Positions 1-6,759 of a DNA stretch of 8,713 nucleotides are shown here, piece by piece (position 1 is the stretch's first letter; each line of letters opens with the position of its first letter). Under the pieces are notes generated by a model that did not search any database, was not told the origin of the DNA, and saw only the letters and a list, made by a program, of their open reading frames with translations. A program made the translations under genes and the position numbers. The stretch covers positions 21,318-30,030 of the forward strand of contig DLOQ01000116.1 in the NCBI GenBank assembly GCA_002479655.1. The letters run 5' to 3'. The DNA comes from Lachnospiraceae bacterium UBA7480. Its GTDB lineage: Bacteria > Bacillota > Clostridia > Lachnospirales > Lachnospiraceae.

Positions 1-1
1 G

Positions 2-733
2 CGGCTTGAAACTCTTTATAAAATCCGGCTGAAGAATAGTGAAGTGTTAGCTTTATGTAAGATTTTATTGGATAGCAGGGCATTTACCAAAGCGGAAATG
101 GTAGAAATGTTGGATAAGCTTATTACCTGTTGTGTACCTAAGGCAAATCAGAAGAACATAAAAGATTTAATCAACAACGAGGAGTTTCATTATGTGGAAC
201 TGAGACATCACACAAAGTTTACTGATCAGATGTGGGTTTTAGGACAGGCAGTGAATGAGTCTCGGTATATAGAGATAGATTATTATCGAACAAAGGATAA
301 GAAGATAGTTCATAGAAAACTACAGCCAGTAGCGATCATGTTCTCGGAATACTATTTTTATTTGACTGCATTTATAGAAGACAAGGAAGTACGCAAGGAT
401 TTTGATGTAATAAATGATGCTTTTCCGACCATTTACCGCATAGACCGAATTAGGAACATTAAAGTTTCAGATGAGCATTTTCATATTCCTTACAATAGCA
501 GATTTGAAGAAGGAGAATTTCGTAAGCGGATACAGTTTATGTATGGCGGTAAGCTACAGAAAGTGAAGTTTCAGTATTCAGGAACGGACATTGATGCAAT
601 CTTGGATAGGTTACCTACAGCTGAAGTGTTGGATGAGAAGGATGGCATATATACGGTAAGTGCCGAGGTGTTTGGGACTGGCATTAATATGTGGCTTAGA
701 AGTCAGGGTGATTATGTAAAAGTGGTCGAGTGA
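2..733 (+). CDS. WYL-domain transcriptional regulator, 5'-truncated by the window edge
   Basis: The frame is open from base 2, so the start and probably a DNA-binding helix-turn-helix lie outside the window; 243 codons are visible. The WYL domain begins near SRYIEIDYYR (bases 260-290), with FYLTAF in the place of the classical W-Y-L (W replaced by F) and then the conserved YRIDRIRNIKV segment. The tail, ending GTGINMWLRSQGDYVKVVE, looks like the C-terminal WCX extension of this family. WYL proteins are usually ligand-sensing transcription factors, with nucleic acids or nucleotides proposed as ligands, and often sit beside defence or mobile genes. The GTG at 44 is internal, because coding sequence continues upstream of it. 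The stop overlaps a GTG at 730, but the next gene more likely starts at 748. Its target cannot be read from the sequence; control of the downstream small membrane gene is plausible. Confidence 0.9.
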   Translation, partial: RLETLYKIRLKNSEVLALCKILLDSRAFTKAEMVEMLDKLITCCVPKANQKNIKDLINNEEFHYVELRHHTKFTDQMWVLGQAVNESRYIEIDYYRTKDKKIVHRKLQPVAIMFSEYYFYLTAFIEDKEVRKDFDVINDAFPTIYRIDRIRNIKVSDEHFHIPYNSRFEEGEFRKRIQFMYGGKLQKVKFQYSGTDIDAILDRLPTAEVLDEKDGIYTVSAEVFGTGINMWLRSQGDYVKVVE

Positions 734-740
734 AAGGAGG
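733..740 (+). promoter_or_regulatory. Ribosome binding site that sets the start at 748
   Basis: AAAGGAGG lies 7 bases before ATG 748. The in-frame GTG at 730 has no Shine-Dalgarno sequence in front of it and lies upstream of this site, so the site argues for the ATG. It begins on the last base of the WYL gene's stop codon, so the two genes are probably translated from one mRNA. Confidence 0.75.
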
Positions 741-747
741 AGATCAT

Positions 748-969
748 ATGCTGACAGTAATATTCGTGGTAGCAGTAGTTTGTGTGGCATGGAAGATATT
801 CGTATGGAGTCTAAAGGCTGCATGGGGAATTGCTAAAATTTTATGTGCAGTGATATTGTTTCCTGCATTCCTGATTGGACTGGTATGTGTTGGTTTGTTA
901 TATATTGCTATACCGATACTTATCATTGGAGGAATAGTTGCTTTAATAGGTAGAATTGCTGCTGCATAG
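748..969 (+). CDS. Small hydrophobic membrane protein of unknown function
   Basis: This encodes 73 residues starting MLTVIFVVAVVCVAWKIFVW. Almost the whole chain is hydrophobic: an N-terminal membrane segment at about residues 1-18, a short amphipathic stretch containing SLKAAWGIAK, and two further segments (about 30-52 and 54-68) with only one Arg near the C-terminus. It has no signal-peptidase or lipobox site, so it should be an integral membrane protein. It begins 14 bases after the WYL gene with a strong Shine-Dalgarno sequence, which suggests co-transcription. From memory, small proteins of this type follow WYL regulators in other Lachnospiraceae; I could not check this. No catalytic motif is visible. 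It could be a signalling or stress-related membrane peptide, but I assign no function. Confidence 0.8.
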   Translation: MLTVIFVVAVVCVAWKIFVWSLKAAWGIAKILCAVILFPAFLIGLVCVGLLYIAIPILIIGGIVALIGRIAAA

Positions 970-1035
970 GAAAAATGTGAAAATATAAAAAGGATATATT
1001 ATAAAGTAAAAACAGTGATCGAGGTATTTGACGAG

Positions 1036-2493
1036 ATGGTATTAAAAAACAGATTTATAAATCAAATTATTTCGATACTGCTTGTGATGTGTATTCTGTC
1101 TATGACTTTATCAGGATGTGATATCAGTAGCAAGCATTTAGAAATGACATATGATGAGAACAATAATGAGGATATTGCAGGCTGGGACAGTGTTGATGAT
1201 TCTAATATAGTAGATTGGGATAATGCTAATATTGTCAGTTGGAGTGATGTTGATGAATATTCTAACTGGGTGTATTCACAGATTCTGTTTGATGGTATTA
1301 CAGAAGAATATCCAATCATAGAATGCCAAGTGATTGATTATAGGGCAAATGGTAAATATTTTGATGGCGAAAAAATATATTCAATGGTTGGAGATAAGTT
1401 CGATGTTAATTCATTCGTAACAAAGTATGCAACAGGAACCGGAGTTATTGTTATATTGGTTGTGATGAATGTAGCAACATCTGGTGGAACCACACCAATA
1501 TGTTGTTTTATAGCTGGAGCTGCAGACGGTGCCGTTAGTTGCGCTATTAAAGGGGCGGCTTTTGGCGCGGCAATGAAAGCTGTTAGTACGACAATCAAAT
1601 CCGAAGGAAATATAGAGGATACTTTCTATGGCGCTTTGGAAGGTTCGTCTGATGGTTATATGTGGGGAGCTATTTTTGGAGCAATATCCGGTGGCTTAAA
1701 TAGTACATATTGCTTTGTCGGAGATACGCTAATTATGACGAACGGGGGATTGAAAGCGATTTCAGATATAAATATCGGAGATAGCGTGTATGCGTGGAAT
1801 GAGAATACAGGAACTTCAGAGCTTAAAACCGTCACGCAGGTAAATACAAATAATTCTGATACCATAGTGGCAGTAACAATAAATGGAGAAACGATAGAAT
1901 CAACGGAGATGCATCCCTTCTTGACAGAACTAGGGTGGATTCCGGCTGGGGAATTGTGCGATAATGATATAATTCTGGCTTCTGATGGAACATTCTACCC
2001 TGTTCAGAGAGTCAGACTGCTTGAGTATGAGATTCCTGTAACAACTTATACACTTTGCGTTGATGATGATCATAATTTTATGATAGGAAAAACAGGTTTT
2101 GTTGTTCATAATCAATGTATTATAAACAGTGATTATGCTGGTAAAACATATGAATTAAAAGATCCGGAATTGGCGGCTAAGTATCCGGATGGGGTAACGT
2201 TTACAGAAAAAGGTTTTCCGGACTTTTCTAAGTATGCCCAAGTGAGCGTTAAATTTGAAATGCCAAGTAGTTCTGCGCTTAAAGCAGATACATGTCTGAC
2301 AGGGAACAATGCACATGATTTTAAACTGGCAAATCAAATGATGGGATATAAGGAAACCCCCGCTGGTTATACATGGCATCACAAGGAAGACATGATGACA
2401 TTGGAACTTATTCCTACTGATTTACATATGGCTGTCAGACATACGGGAGGCGCATCTTTTCTTAGAGAGTGGTTAGCTGGAATAGCAGAATAA
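1036..2493 (+). CDS. Lipoprotein polymorphic toxin: pre-toxin Hint domain plus C-terminal WHH-type HNH/Endo VII nuclease
   Basis: Numbering is from ATG 1036 (485 residues). Residues 1-28 are a lipoprotein signal peptide: basic KNR, a hydrophobic core, and the lipobox LSGC with Cys28. Residues 29-125 are acidic and Asp/Trp-rich. Residues 130-224 are a Gly/Ala-rich hydrophobic region (FIAGAADGAVSCAIKGAAFG and MWGAIFGAISGG). Residues 226-359 are a Hint domain: Cys226 in TYCFVGDTLI, the block with His293 in STEMHPF, and the terminal VVHN (His358, Asn359) followed by Gln-Cys. The C-terminal domain has FPDFSKYA, then GYTWHHKEDMMTLELIP with Trp447-His448-His449, then LH and RHTGG (His464, His469), matching HNH/Endo VII nucleases with a conserved WHH. 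The expected role is DNA cleavage in a target cell. A GTG at 1015 would add seven residues but lacks a good ribosome site; ATG 1036 puts the charged residues directly before the hydrophobic core. A weak CGAGG lies 11 bases upstream. The adjacent immunity gene supports the toxin call. Confidence 0.9.
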   Translation: MVLKNRFINQIISILLVMCILSMTLSGCDISSKHLEMTYDENNNEDIAGWDSVDDSNIVDWDNANIVSWSDVDEYSNWVYSQILFDGITEEYPIIECQVIDYRANGKYFDGEKIYSMVGDKFDVNSFVTKYATGTGVIVILVVMNVATSGGTTPICCFIAGAADGAVSCAIKGAAFGAAMKAVSTTIKSEGNIEDTFYGALEGSSDGYMWGAIFGAISGGLNSTYCFVGDTLIMTNGGLKAISDINIGDSVYAWNENTGTSELKTVTQVNTNNSDTIVAVTINGETIESTEMHPFLTELGWIPAGELCDNDIILASDGTFYPVQRVRLLEYEIPVTTYTLCVDDDHNFMIGKTGFVVHNQCIINSDYAGKTYELKDPELAAKYPDGVTFTEKGFPDFSKYAQVSVKFEMPSSSALKADTCLTGNNAHDFKLANQMMGYKETPAGYTWHHKEDMMTLELIPTDLHMAVRHTGGASFLREWLAGIAE

Positions 2494-2498
2494 GGAGG
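2492..2498 (+). promoter_or_regulatory. Strong ribosome binding site of the immunity gene
   Basis: AAGGAGG begins within the toxin's TAA stop codon and lies 5 bases before the GTG start at 2504. It supports the non-ATG start and means the immunity protein can be initiated efficiently on the same transcript as the toxin. Confidence 0.75.
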
Positions 2499-2503
2499 TA
2501 AGG

Positions 2504-2923
2504 GTGAAAATCAATAAAGAGAAAACCAGACAATACTTCAGCGATGCTGTCGAAAAAAAACATCTTGATTTTTTGCGGGAAAGAGATGTTATTTCCAAAG
2601 GGTATATCAAGGCATTAAAAGAAGGTCAATATGGAATGCTGGAGAATAACTGCATCTATATTAATGGAGAGGAGTATATAGTTACCTACATATTAGGAGC
2701 ATCAAAAGAATCAATTTACGATTTGATCAGGGTAAATCAATTTTTTGATTTGCCACCGGAACAAGGCACTGCATTTGCAATCTTGCTTGGAGATGACTTT
2801 CTCTTTTTTAAGCCTTACGATGAAACAGTTTATTTCTTTTGCAGGGATACAGAAGAAGAGTTTGTAGTAGCTGAAGATTATAATTCATTTATGGATTTAT
2901 CATGCATTAAGGAGGAAAAATAA
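2504..2923 (+). CDS. SUKH (SMI1/KNR4) family immunity protein
   Basis: This is a 139-residue soluble protein with no signal peptide and many charged residues. The second half follows the SUKH pattern: FFDLPPEQGTAFAILLGDD (about 80-98) with the conserved Pro and 'd-gGd-ifF' stretch, FLFFKPYDETVYFF, and a closing EDYNSFMDL of the 'sF-eFl' type. SUKH proteins are common immunity partners of HNH-fold nuclease toxins in polymorphic toxin systems and act by binding the cognate toxin in the producer's cytoplasm. Its place 10 bases after the WHH nuclease gene fits that role. The start is GTG 2504, set by the preceding AAGGAGG. The sequence shows no membrane segment, so it should neutralise the nuclease before export or after re-entry. 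The family call is from motif pattern alone and is less certain than the toxin call. Confidence 0.8.
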   Translation: MKINKEKTRQYFSDAVEKKHLDFLRERDVISKGYIKALKEGQYGMLENNCIYINGEEYIVTYILGASKESIYDLIRVNQFFDLPPEQGTAFAILLGDDFLFFKPYDETVYFFCRDTEEEFVVAEDYNSFMDLSCIKEEK

Positions 2924-2924
2924 G

Positions 2925-3509
2925 ATGAAGAAAACAAGAAGAATAATTGGGGTTGTAGCAGTGATGGTTATGAGTTTAAGTATGTTGATGGGATGTAATA
3001 ATTCTATTGGAAGGTCATTCTCTAACAGCTTTTCCAAAAGTGAAATTATTTATCAGGCTACAACAAGGTTTCTTTACAGTACAGATGGTGGTGCTTCATG
3101 GTCAGAAACTATTCAGGAGATTCCCATAAATACGACTTATTATTTGGCTGTGGAGATGCAGGTTACACAGTCAGAAGAAACAAAGGAAGAGAAAACAGTT
3201 GTTTCAACAATAACGATTCCTTCCACAAATGTTCTAGACTGTTATCTGGATGATCATCCGGGAGTAAGTATTACAGGAAAAGAAGATGCAGAAACCAATA
3301 GTATATCTTATGATTTTAACATAGTTGCCGGAACAAGTCCCAGCAAGTTTAGAGTTGTGTTTGAGTGTAAACCAATCGATGTTGGGCGTGCAGAAGTTCA
3401 GGTTGTATATGATGATAATGTTAGCGACAGTTGGGATGTTTCTGGAACGATCAAGTATGTTGAAGCAAGTGATGCTTCAGAAGAATCAAGCAGTGAAGGA
3501 GCAAATTAA
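2925..3509 (+). CDS. Putative lipoprotein, beta-rich, linked to the ABC transporter
   Basis: This encodes 194 residues. The signal peptide has a basic KKTRR head, a hydrophobic core, and the lipobox LMGC with Cys24 as the predicted lipid-modified residue, so the mature protein should sit on the outer face of the membrane. After a Ser/Asn-rich linker (24-38), the rest alternates hydrophobic and polar residues as in a beta-sandwich (FLYSTDGGASWSE, TYYLAVEMQV, VVSTITIP, DFNIVA, FRVVFECKP, AEVQVVYDDN). The C-terminus (about 180-194) is a Ser/Glu-rich tail. I do not recognise a named family. AAGGAGG at 2909-2915 precedes the ATG, and the start lies one base after the immunity gene's stop. The stop overlaps the next start (TAATG), implying coupled translation with the permease. 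An accessory role for the transporter, or substrate binding, is inferred from position only. Confidence 0.85.
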   Translation: MKKTRRIIGVVAVMVMSLSMLMGCNNSIGRSFSNSFSKSEIIYQATTRFLYSTDGGASWSETIQEIPINTTYYLAVEMQVTQSEETKEEKTVVSTITIPSTNVLDCYLDDHPGVSITGKEDAETNSISYDFNIVAGTSPSKFRVVFECKPIDVGRAEVQVVYDDNVSDSWDVSGTIKYVEASDASEESSSEGAN

Positions 3510-4681
3510 TGAAGAAGAATTGGATTAAGAATTATCTCCTTCTTGGCACAGTTTATATGGCGTTTGTATCGTTTCTGTGTTCTGTAACTTTTGTCAGAAT
3601 GAATATAAGTCAGGCGCAGGAAAAGAATGTGTTTGAAAGCATCTATATAGATACCTTAATTGATTTTATAGTTCCCAGCCCGTCATATTCGCAGATTGAG
3701 GAAATGGAACAGGATCCAGAAACTGGAATGGTTGTAATTACCCCATATTATGAAACATCATCTCACGCAAAAATAAATGGTAATGAGGCAAAGGGGGATG
3801 TTCTGTTTATTGCTGATGTTTCTAAGGTGGATTATACGCCTTATGGGGCAAAAAGGATCGTTTCCGGAGCGAAAACTTCTAAGGAAGGAAGTGCAATAGT
3901 AGATCGTGTATATGCGGAAAGGAATGCTTGCAATATAGGCGATGTTGTTGAGATGACTCTTGCTGGTCATAAATTCAGTTTTACGATTACAGGAATGACT
4001 GAGGCTAATACCTATTATAACGATGGAACAATTGCATTGGTTTTATCATCGGAGCAGGTTTCGCAATTAGAGAATGACGGTGTTCGTTATAGCGCAGCAT
4101 ATGTTTCTGCATCGGATTATGAGAGATGTAAATATTATCTTTATAATATATATAAGCCATATGGCAGGTTGAAGGATGAAAGCGAATTTGATAATCAAGA
4201 AACATATCAGCAGCATGTTCAAAATTTTAATAATGCAAATTGGTCAAAAGAGATTACAAATTGCAAAGACAATTATTCGAACCTGAGTGTGAAATATGAG
4301 AATGTTGAGATTGGGATTTACAGGAATATCATAATATCTGCTGTAATTGTTTTGGTTGCTGTTGTGATTTTTGATTCTGTACTTTTAAAAAGTGAGAATC
4401 TGAATGCTTTTTTTCAAGGATTCCTTATTAAAAAGAGTGGAACAAAGGCTGAAATCAAGTCATTCTTTTCAAGGGGAATAACCTTTAACGCAGTCATTTT
4501 CTGCTTGGTAACGGCAGTATTATATTATTGGATAGCAACTTCTATTGGTTGCGAAATGATAAGTAGTAATATTATGACAAGTTGTGCTATGATTGCAACG
4601 CAGATAATTGTTTCGTTAATTATGACGGCAGTATCCGGTGGGTATGTAGAAAAGCATTTTACCATCAAGAAAAAGACGTAG
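3509..4681 (+). CDS. FtsX/MacB-like ABC transporter permease, first subunit
   Basis: This 390-residue membrane protein has the topology of the MacB/FtsX superfamily. There is one N-terminal membrane segment (about 9-29), a large extracytoplasmic domain (about 30-272) and three C-terminal segments (about 274-294, 325-347, 353-378). Within the extracytoplasmic part, residues 127-165 (GSAIVDRVYAERNACNIGD followed by VVEMTLAGHKFSFTITGM) match the MacB periplasmic-core pattern: 'a-vd--A----i-iGD-v-l-g--f-v-Gi'. A cytoplasmic basic loop lies between the second and third C-terminal segments (KKSGTKAEIKSFFSRG). MacB-type permeases act in mechanotransmission, pushing extracytoplasmic partners rather than passing substrates through the membrane, as in LolCE and MacB. 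The start overlaps the lipoprotein stop by one base, with AAGGAG at 3496-3501. The exact subfamily is not determined. Confidence 0.85.
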   Translation: MKKNWIKNYLLLGTVYMAFVSFLCSVTFVRMNISQAQEKNVFESIYIDTLIDFIVPSPSYSQIEEMEQDPETGMVVITPYYETSSHAKINGNEAKGDVLFIADVSKVDYTPYGAKRIVSGAKTSKEGSAIVDRVYAERNACNIGDVVEMTLAGHKFSFTITGMTEANTYYNDGTIALVLSSEQVSQLENDGVRYSAAYVSASDYERCKYYLYNIYKPYGRLKDESEFDNQETYQQHVQNFNNANWSKEITNCKDNYSNLSVKYENVEIGIYRNIIISAVIVLVAVVIFDSVLLKSENLNAFFQGFLIKKSGTKAEIKSFFSRGITFNAVIFCLVTAVLYYWIATSIGCEMISSNIMTSCAMIATQIIVSLIMTAVSGGYVEKHFTIKKKT

Positions 4682-4719
4682 AATTAATCTTAAGTCGAAA
4701 AAGAAGGTAATGATGATAA

Positions 4720-5709
4720 ATGAGAATATATATACGTGGATATTTACAGAGAGGGAATGAAGTTGCGATTGCCGTGATATGTTGTATCGCGGCAATATTG
4801 CTTAGTTATGTCCTTTTTCATGGTCGATTGGACAAGTTAAGTTCTCAGCTTTCATCGTATGCTGAGGCAGATTATTCTTTAATCTATGTTCTTAATTATA
4901 AAGTGCCTGTGGAGAATATTGCACTTTTTCCTGATACAGATGTTATGTTTTATACTGATGAAGAAAAAACGCAAAGATTGACAGTTTCAAGTATAATGAA
5001 ATTGGAAACTGAGGATTATTCAGAGAACTATCTGGAAGATCTTACTGATCTACAGACAGATGAAGTCATACTTACGGATACTGTTGCCCGAAAATATGAT
5101 CTTGCTGTTGGCGATATTTTGTATGTTGAATATCCTTACACCAATAATCTCTTTCAGAAAAAGGTGGTTGGGGTAGCGGTAACTGATTACGATTTTCTTC
5201 GCCCGAATATAGATAATGACATTGGGATGGTTTATATAGGATATGAAAAAGACTATGAGAATAATGTACGATGTAAGTATGTCATCTTTTCTAACAAGTC
5301 GCAAGCTGAAGCATTGGCACAATATTCTCAGGCAATCAGTTCTGTTTTGAATAAATCGGAGAATGAGAGGTATGTCTTCGGACAGGGATTATTCATTCTG
5401 ATATTTCAAGCTGTACTTGTACTTGCTTCATTCATAATCGCAAATGCTGCCTTTTTTTCAAAGTCGAAAAAACGGTTAAAACGTTGTTATTTAAAGGGAA
5501 TGAAAAAGGAATGGATTGTTCTTTGGCCGTTGTTTGAGAAAGTTGTTTTTGCGGTTATTCCGGTAGGTTTGTCTTTGTATGTACTTATGAATTTTGTTAA
5601 TATGAACAGCATTTTAGCAAGATTATATTTTGAATTTCCGTTTTTTATTATAGGAATTGAAAGTATAGTGAGTTTTTTGATTGATATGAAAAAATATAGA
5701 AGGAGCTGA
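4720..5709 (+). CDS. FtsX/MacB-like ABC transporter permease, second subunit
   Basis: This 329-residue protein has the same architecture as the preceding gene but shorter: an N-terminal membrane segment (about 14-33), an extracytoplasmic domain (about 34-220) and three C-terminal segments (about 223-246, 270-292, 300-320). Residues 114-154 (DEVILTDTVARKYDLAVGD then ILYVEYPYTNNLFQKKVVGV) repeat the MacB core pattern seen in the first permease. The two proteins therefore probably form a heterodimer, like LolC/LolE. The start at 4720 is 38 bases after the upstream stop. AAGAAGG at 4701-4707 is 12 bases upstream, a long spacing. Two tandem ATGs at 4710 and 4713 lie in another frame that closes after 16 codons. 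The gene is followed 4 bases later by the ATPase gene. Confidence 0.85.
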   Translation: MRIYIRGYLQRGNEVAIAVICCIAAILLSYVLFHGRLDKLSSQLSSYAEADYSLIYVLNYKVPVENIALFPDTDVMFYTDEEKTQRLTVSSIMKLETEDYSENYLEDLTDLQTDEVILTDTVARKYDLAVGDILYVEYPYTNNLFQKKVVGVAVTDYDFLRPNIDNDIGMVYIGYEKDYENNVRCKYVIFSNKSQAEALAQYSQAISSVLNKSENERYVFGQGLFILIFQAVLVLASFIIANAAFFSKSKKRLKRCYLKGMKKEWIVLWPLFEKVVFAVIPVGLSLYVLMNFVNMNSILARLYFEFPFFIIGIESIVSFLIDMKKYRRS

Positions 5710-5713
5710 GAAG

Positions 5714-6562
5714 ATGGAATTATTAAACATTCAGAATATGAATATCTCCATTAGCACTCAGAAGAAAATAGAGGGTGGATCTTTCACGGTGAACTCAGGG
5801 GATGTAATTCTTTTGACGGGACCAAATGGATGTGGAAAGTCAACTGTCATTAAATTAATTATTGGAGACCTATTTAATTATTCTGATATTAATTACTCAG
5901 CTGATAGCATCTTATATAAGGGCAAACATGACATCTTAAACTCGGAACTCGAAAGTGAAATTTTTAGGAAGCATGTATGTTATATATCGCAAGATGATGA
6001 GTTTGAATCTGATGTTGTATTGGATTGTTTCTTGATGGCAGTAAATTATGATTTTAAAAAATCTAAAGAAAAGTATATTTATGATTTCATTACGAACTTC
6101 GATGTTCAGGATTGTTTTGACCTCGAAGGCGGTGTTCAGCTAGATGGGAAGAGCAAAAAACTGGCAAGAAAATTAAAGCTTGGAAAGAATGATTTGGGGG
6201 ATAAGGAATGTAAGGCACTTAAGTATCTTACGATGAATATAAAAAAAATGAGTGGCGGTCAAAAAAAACTGACGAATATTATGACAAATCTTATCAGATA
6301 CAGTTTTTGTGATTTGCTTTTATTAGACGAACCTTTAAATAATCTGGATTATAATAATGTGCGATTGTTTTCCAATGTTCTGACCAGAATATATCGTGAC
6401 AAACCAGAATTAGGAATAATAATGGTCACTCATTGCAGATCAATACCGATTGTGAACAGGGTGATTGAAATCCAGCCTAATACTAAAAAACTTGTAGAAA
6501 CAAAAAACTATTCGTGTAATTCTTGCTTTGGAGAACTGGACGAAAAGGGCTATTATCAATAA
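5714..6562 (+). CDS. ABC transporter ATP-binding protein
   Basis: This 282-residue nucleotide-binding subunit has all the core motifs: Walker A GPNGCGKST (36-44), Q-loop Gln93 (YISQDD), signature MSGGQ (179-183), Walker B LLLLDEP (201-207) with catalytic Glu206, D-loop NNLD (209-212) and H-loop His240 (MVTHCRS). It should hydrolyse ATP for the two permeases encoded just upstream. About 85 residues separate the Q-loop from the signature, more than in compact MacB/LolD-type ATPases. The extra part is rich in Lys and Asp (LDGKSKKLARKLKLGKNDLG). The tail carries a CNSC motif (Cys268, Cys271) that is not part of the ABC fold. AGAAGGAG at 5698-5705 sets the ATG. I see no clear rho-independent terminator downstream. 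Confidence 0.92.
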   Translation: MELLNIQNMNISISTQKKIEGGSFTVNSGDVILLTGPNGCGKSTVIKLIIGDLFNYSDINYSADSILYKGKHDILNSELESEIFRKHVCYISQDDEFESDVVLDCFLMAVNYDFKKSKEKYIYDFITNFDVQDCFDLEGGVQLDGKSKKLARKLKLGKNDLGDKECKALKYLTMNIKKMSGGQKKLTNIMTNLIRYSFCDLLLLDEPLNNLDYNNVRLFSNVLTRIYRDKPELGIIMVTHCRSIPIVNRVIEIQPNTKKLVETKNYSCNSCFGELDEKGYYQ

Positions 6563-6759
6563 CGGAACTGTTGGAAAGATTATATGCATTGCGATTAAGA
6601 TAGACAAGAATTTAAGATTTGTTTATGATGAGAATGAATTGATAAATATTGAGATCAATGTTGTGATCCTTTTGCCTTGAAATTGTACTGATTTAGTTGA
6701 CATCATAGTTTTAACTGATAAATTGATATGAGGCTAAAGAAAGAGAAGATGTTGGAAAT
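6563..6759 (+). other. Gene-free gap between the ABC ATPase and the Cys-rich small gene
   Basis: No ORF here has a start codon and ribosome site. One frame stays open from inside the end of the ATPase gene to a TGA near 6680 and reads like protein (NLRFVYDENELINIEINVV), but has no usable start, so it may be chance or a remnant. A weak A+T inverted repeat, ATTGAT 6638-6643 with ATCAAT 6654-6659, has no T-run and is a poor terminator. A perfect TTGACA at 6697-6702 lacks a -10 box at normal spacing. Some promoter for the downstream cassette may lie here, but I cannot place it. Confidence 0.5.

Noticed and set aside
730..747. GTG start at 730 for the small membrane protein, overlapping the WYL stop
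   Set aside because: It has no ribosome site upstream, while AAAGGAGG sits 7 bases before ATG 748.
1015..1035. GTG start at 1015 for the toxin gene
   Set aside because: It has no well-spaced ribosome site and would put acidic residues before the signal peptide; ATG 1036 gives a normal lipoprotein leader.
3325..3528. 67-codon ORF overlapping the lipoprotein 3' end and the permease start
   Set aside because: It is fully covered by two well-supported genes in other frames and has no ribosome site.
4710..4760. Tandem ATGs at 4710 and 4713 as the permease start
   Set aside because: They are in a different frame that stops after 16 codons; ATG 4720 opens the long frame.
6697..6702. Perfect TTGACA as a -35 box for the three-gene cassette
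   Set aside because: No -10-like sequence lies 16-18 bases downstream; the nearest candidates are at 13 and 22 bases.
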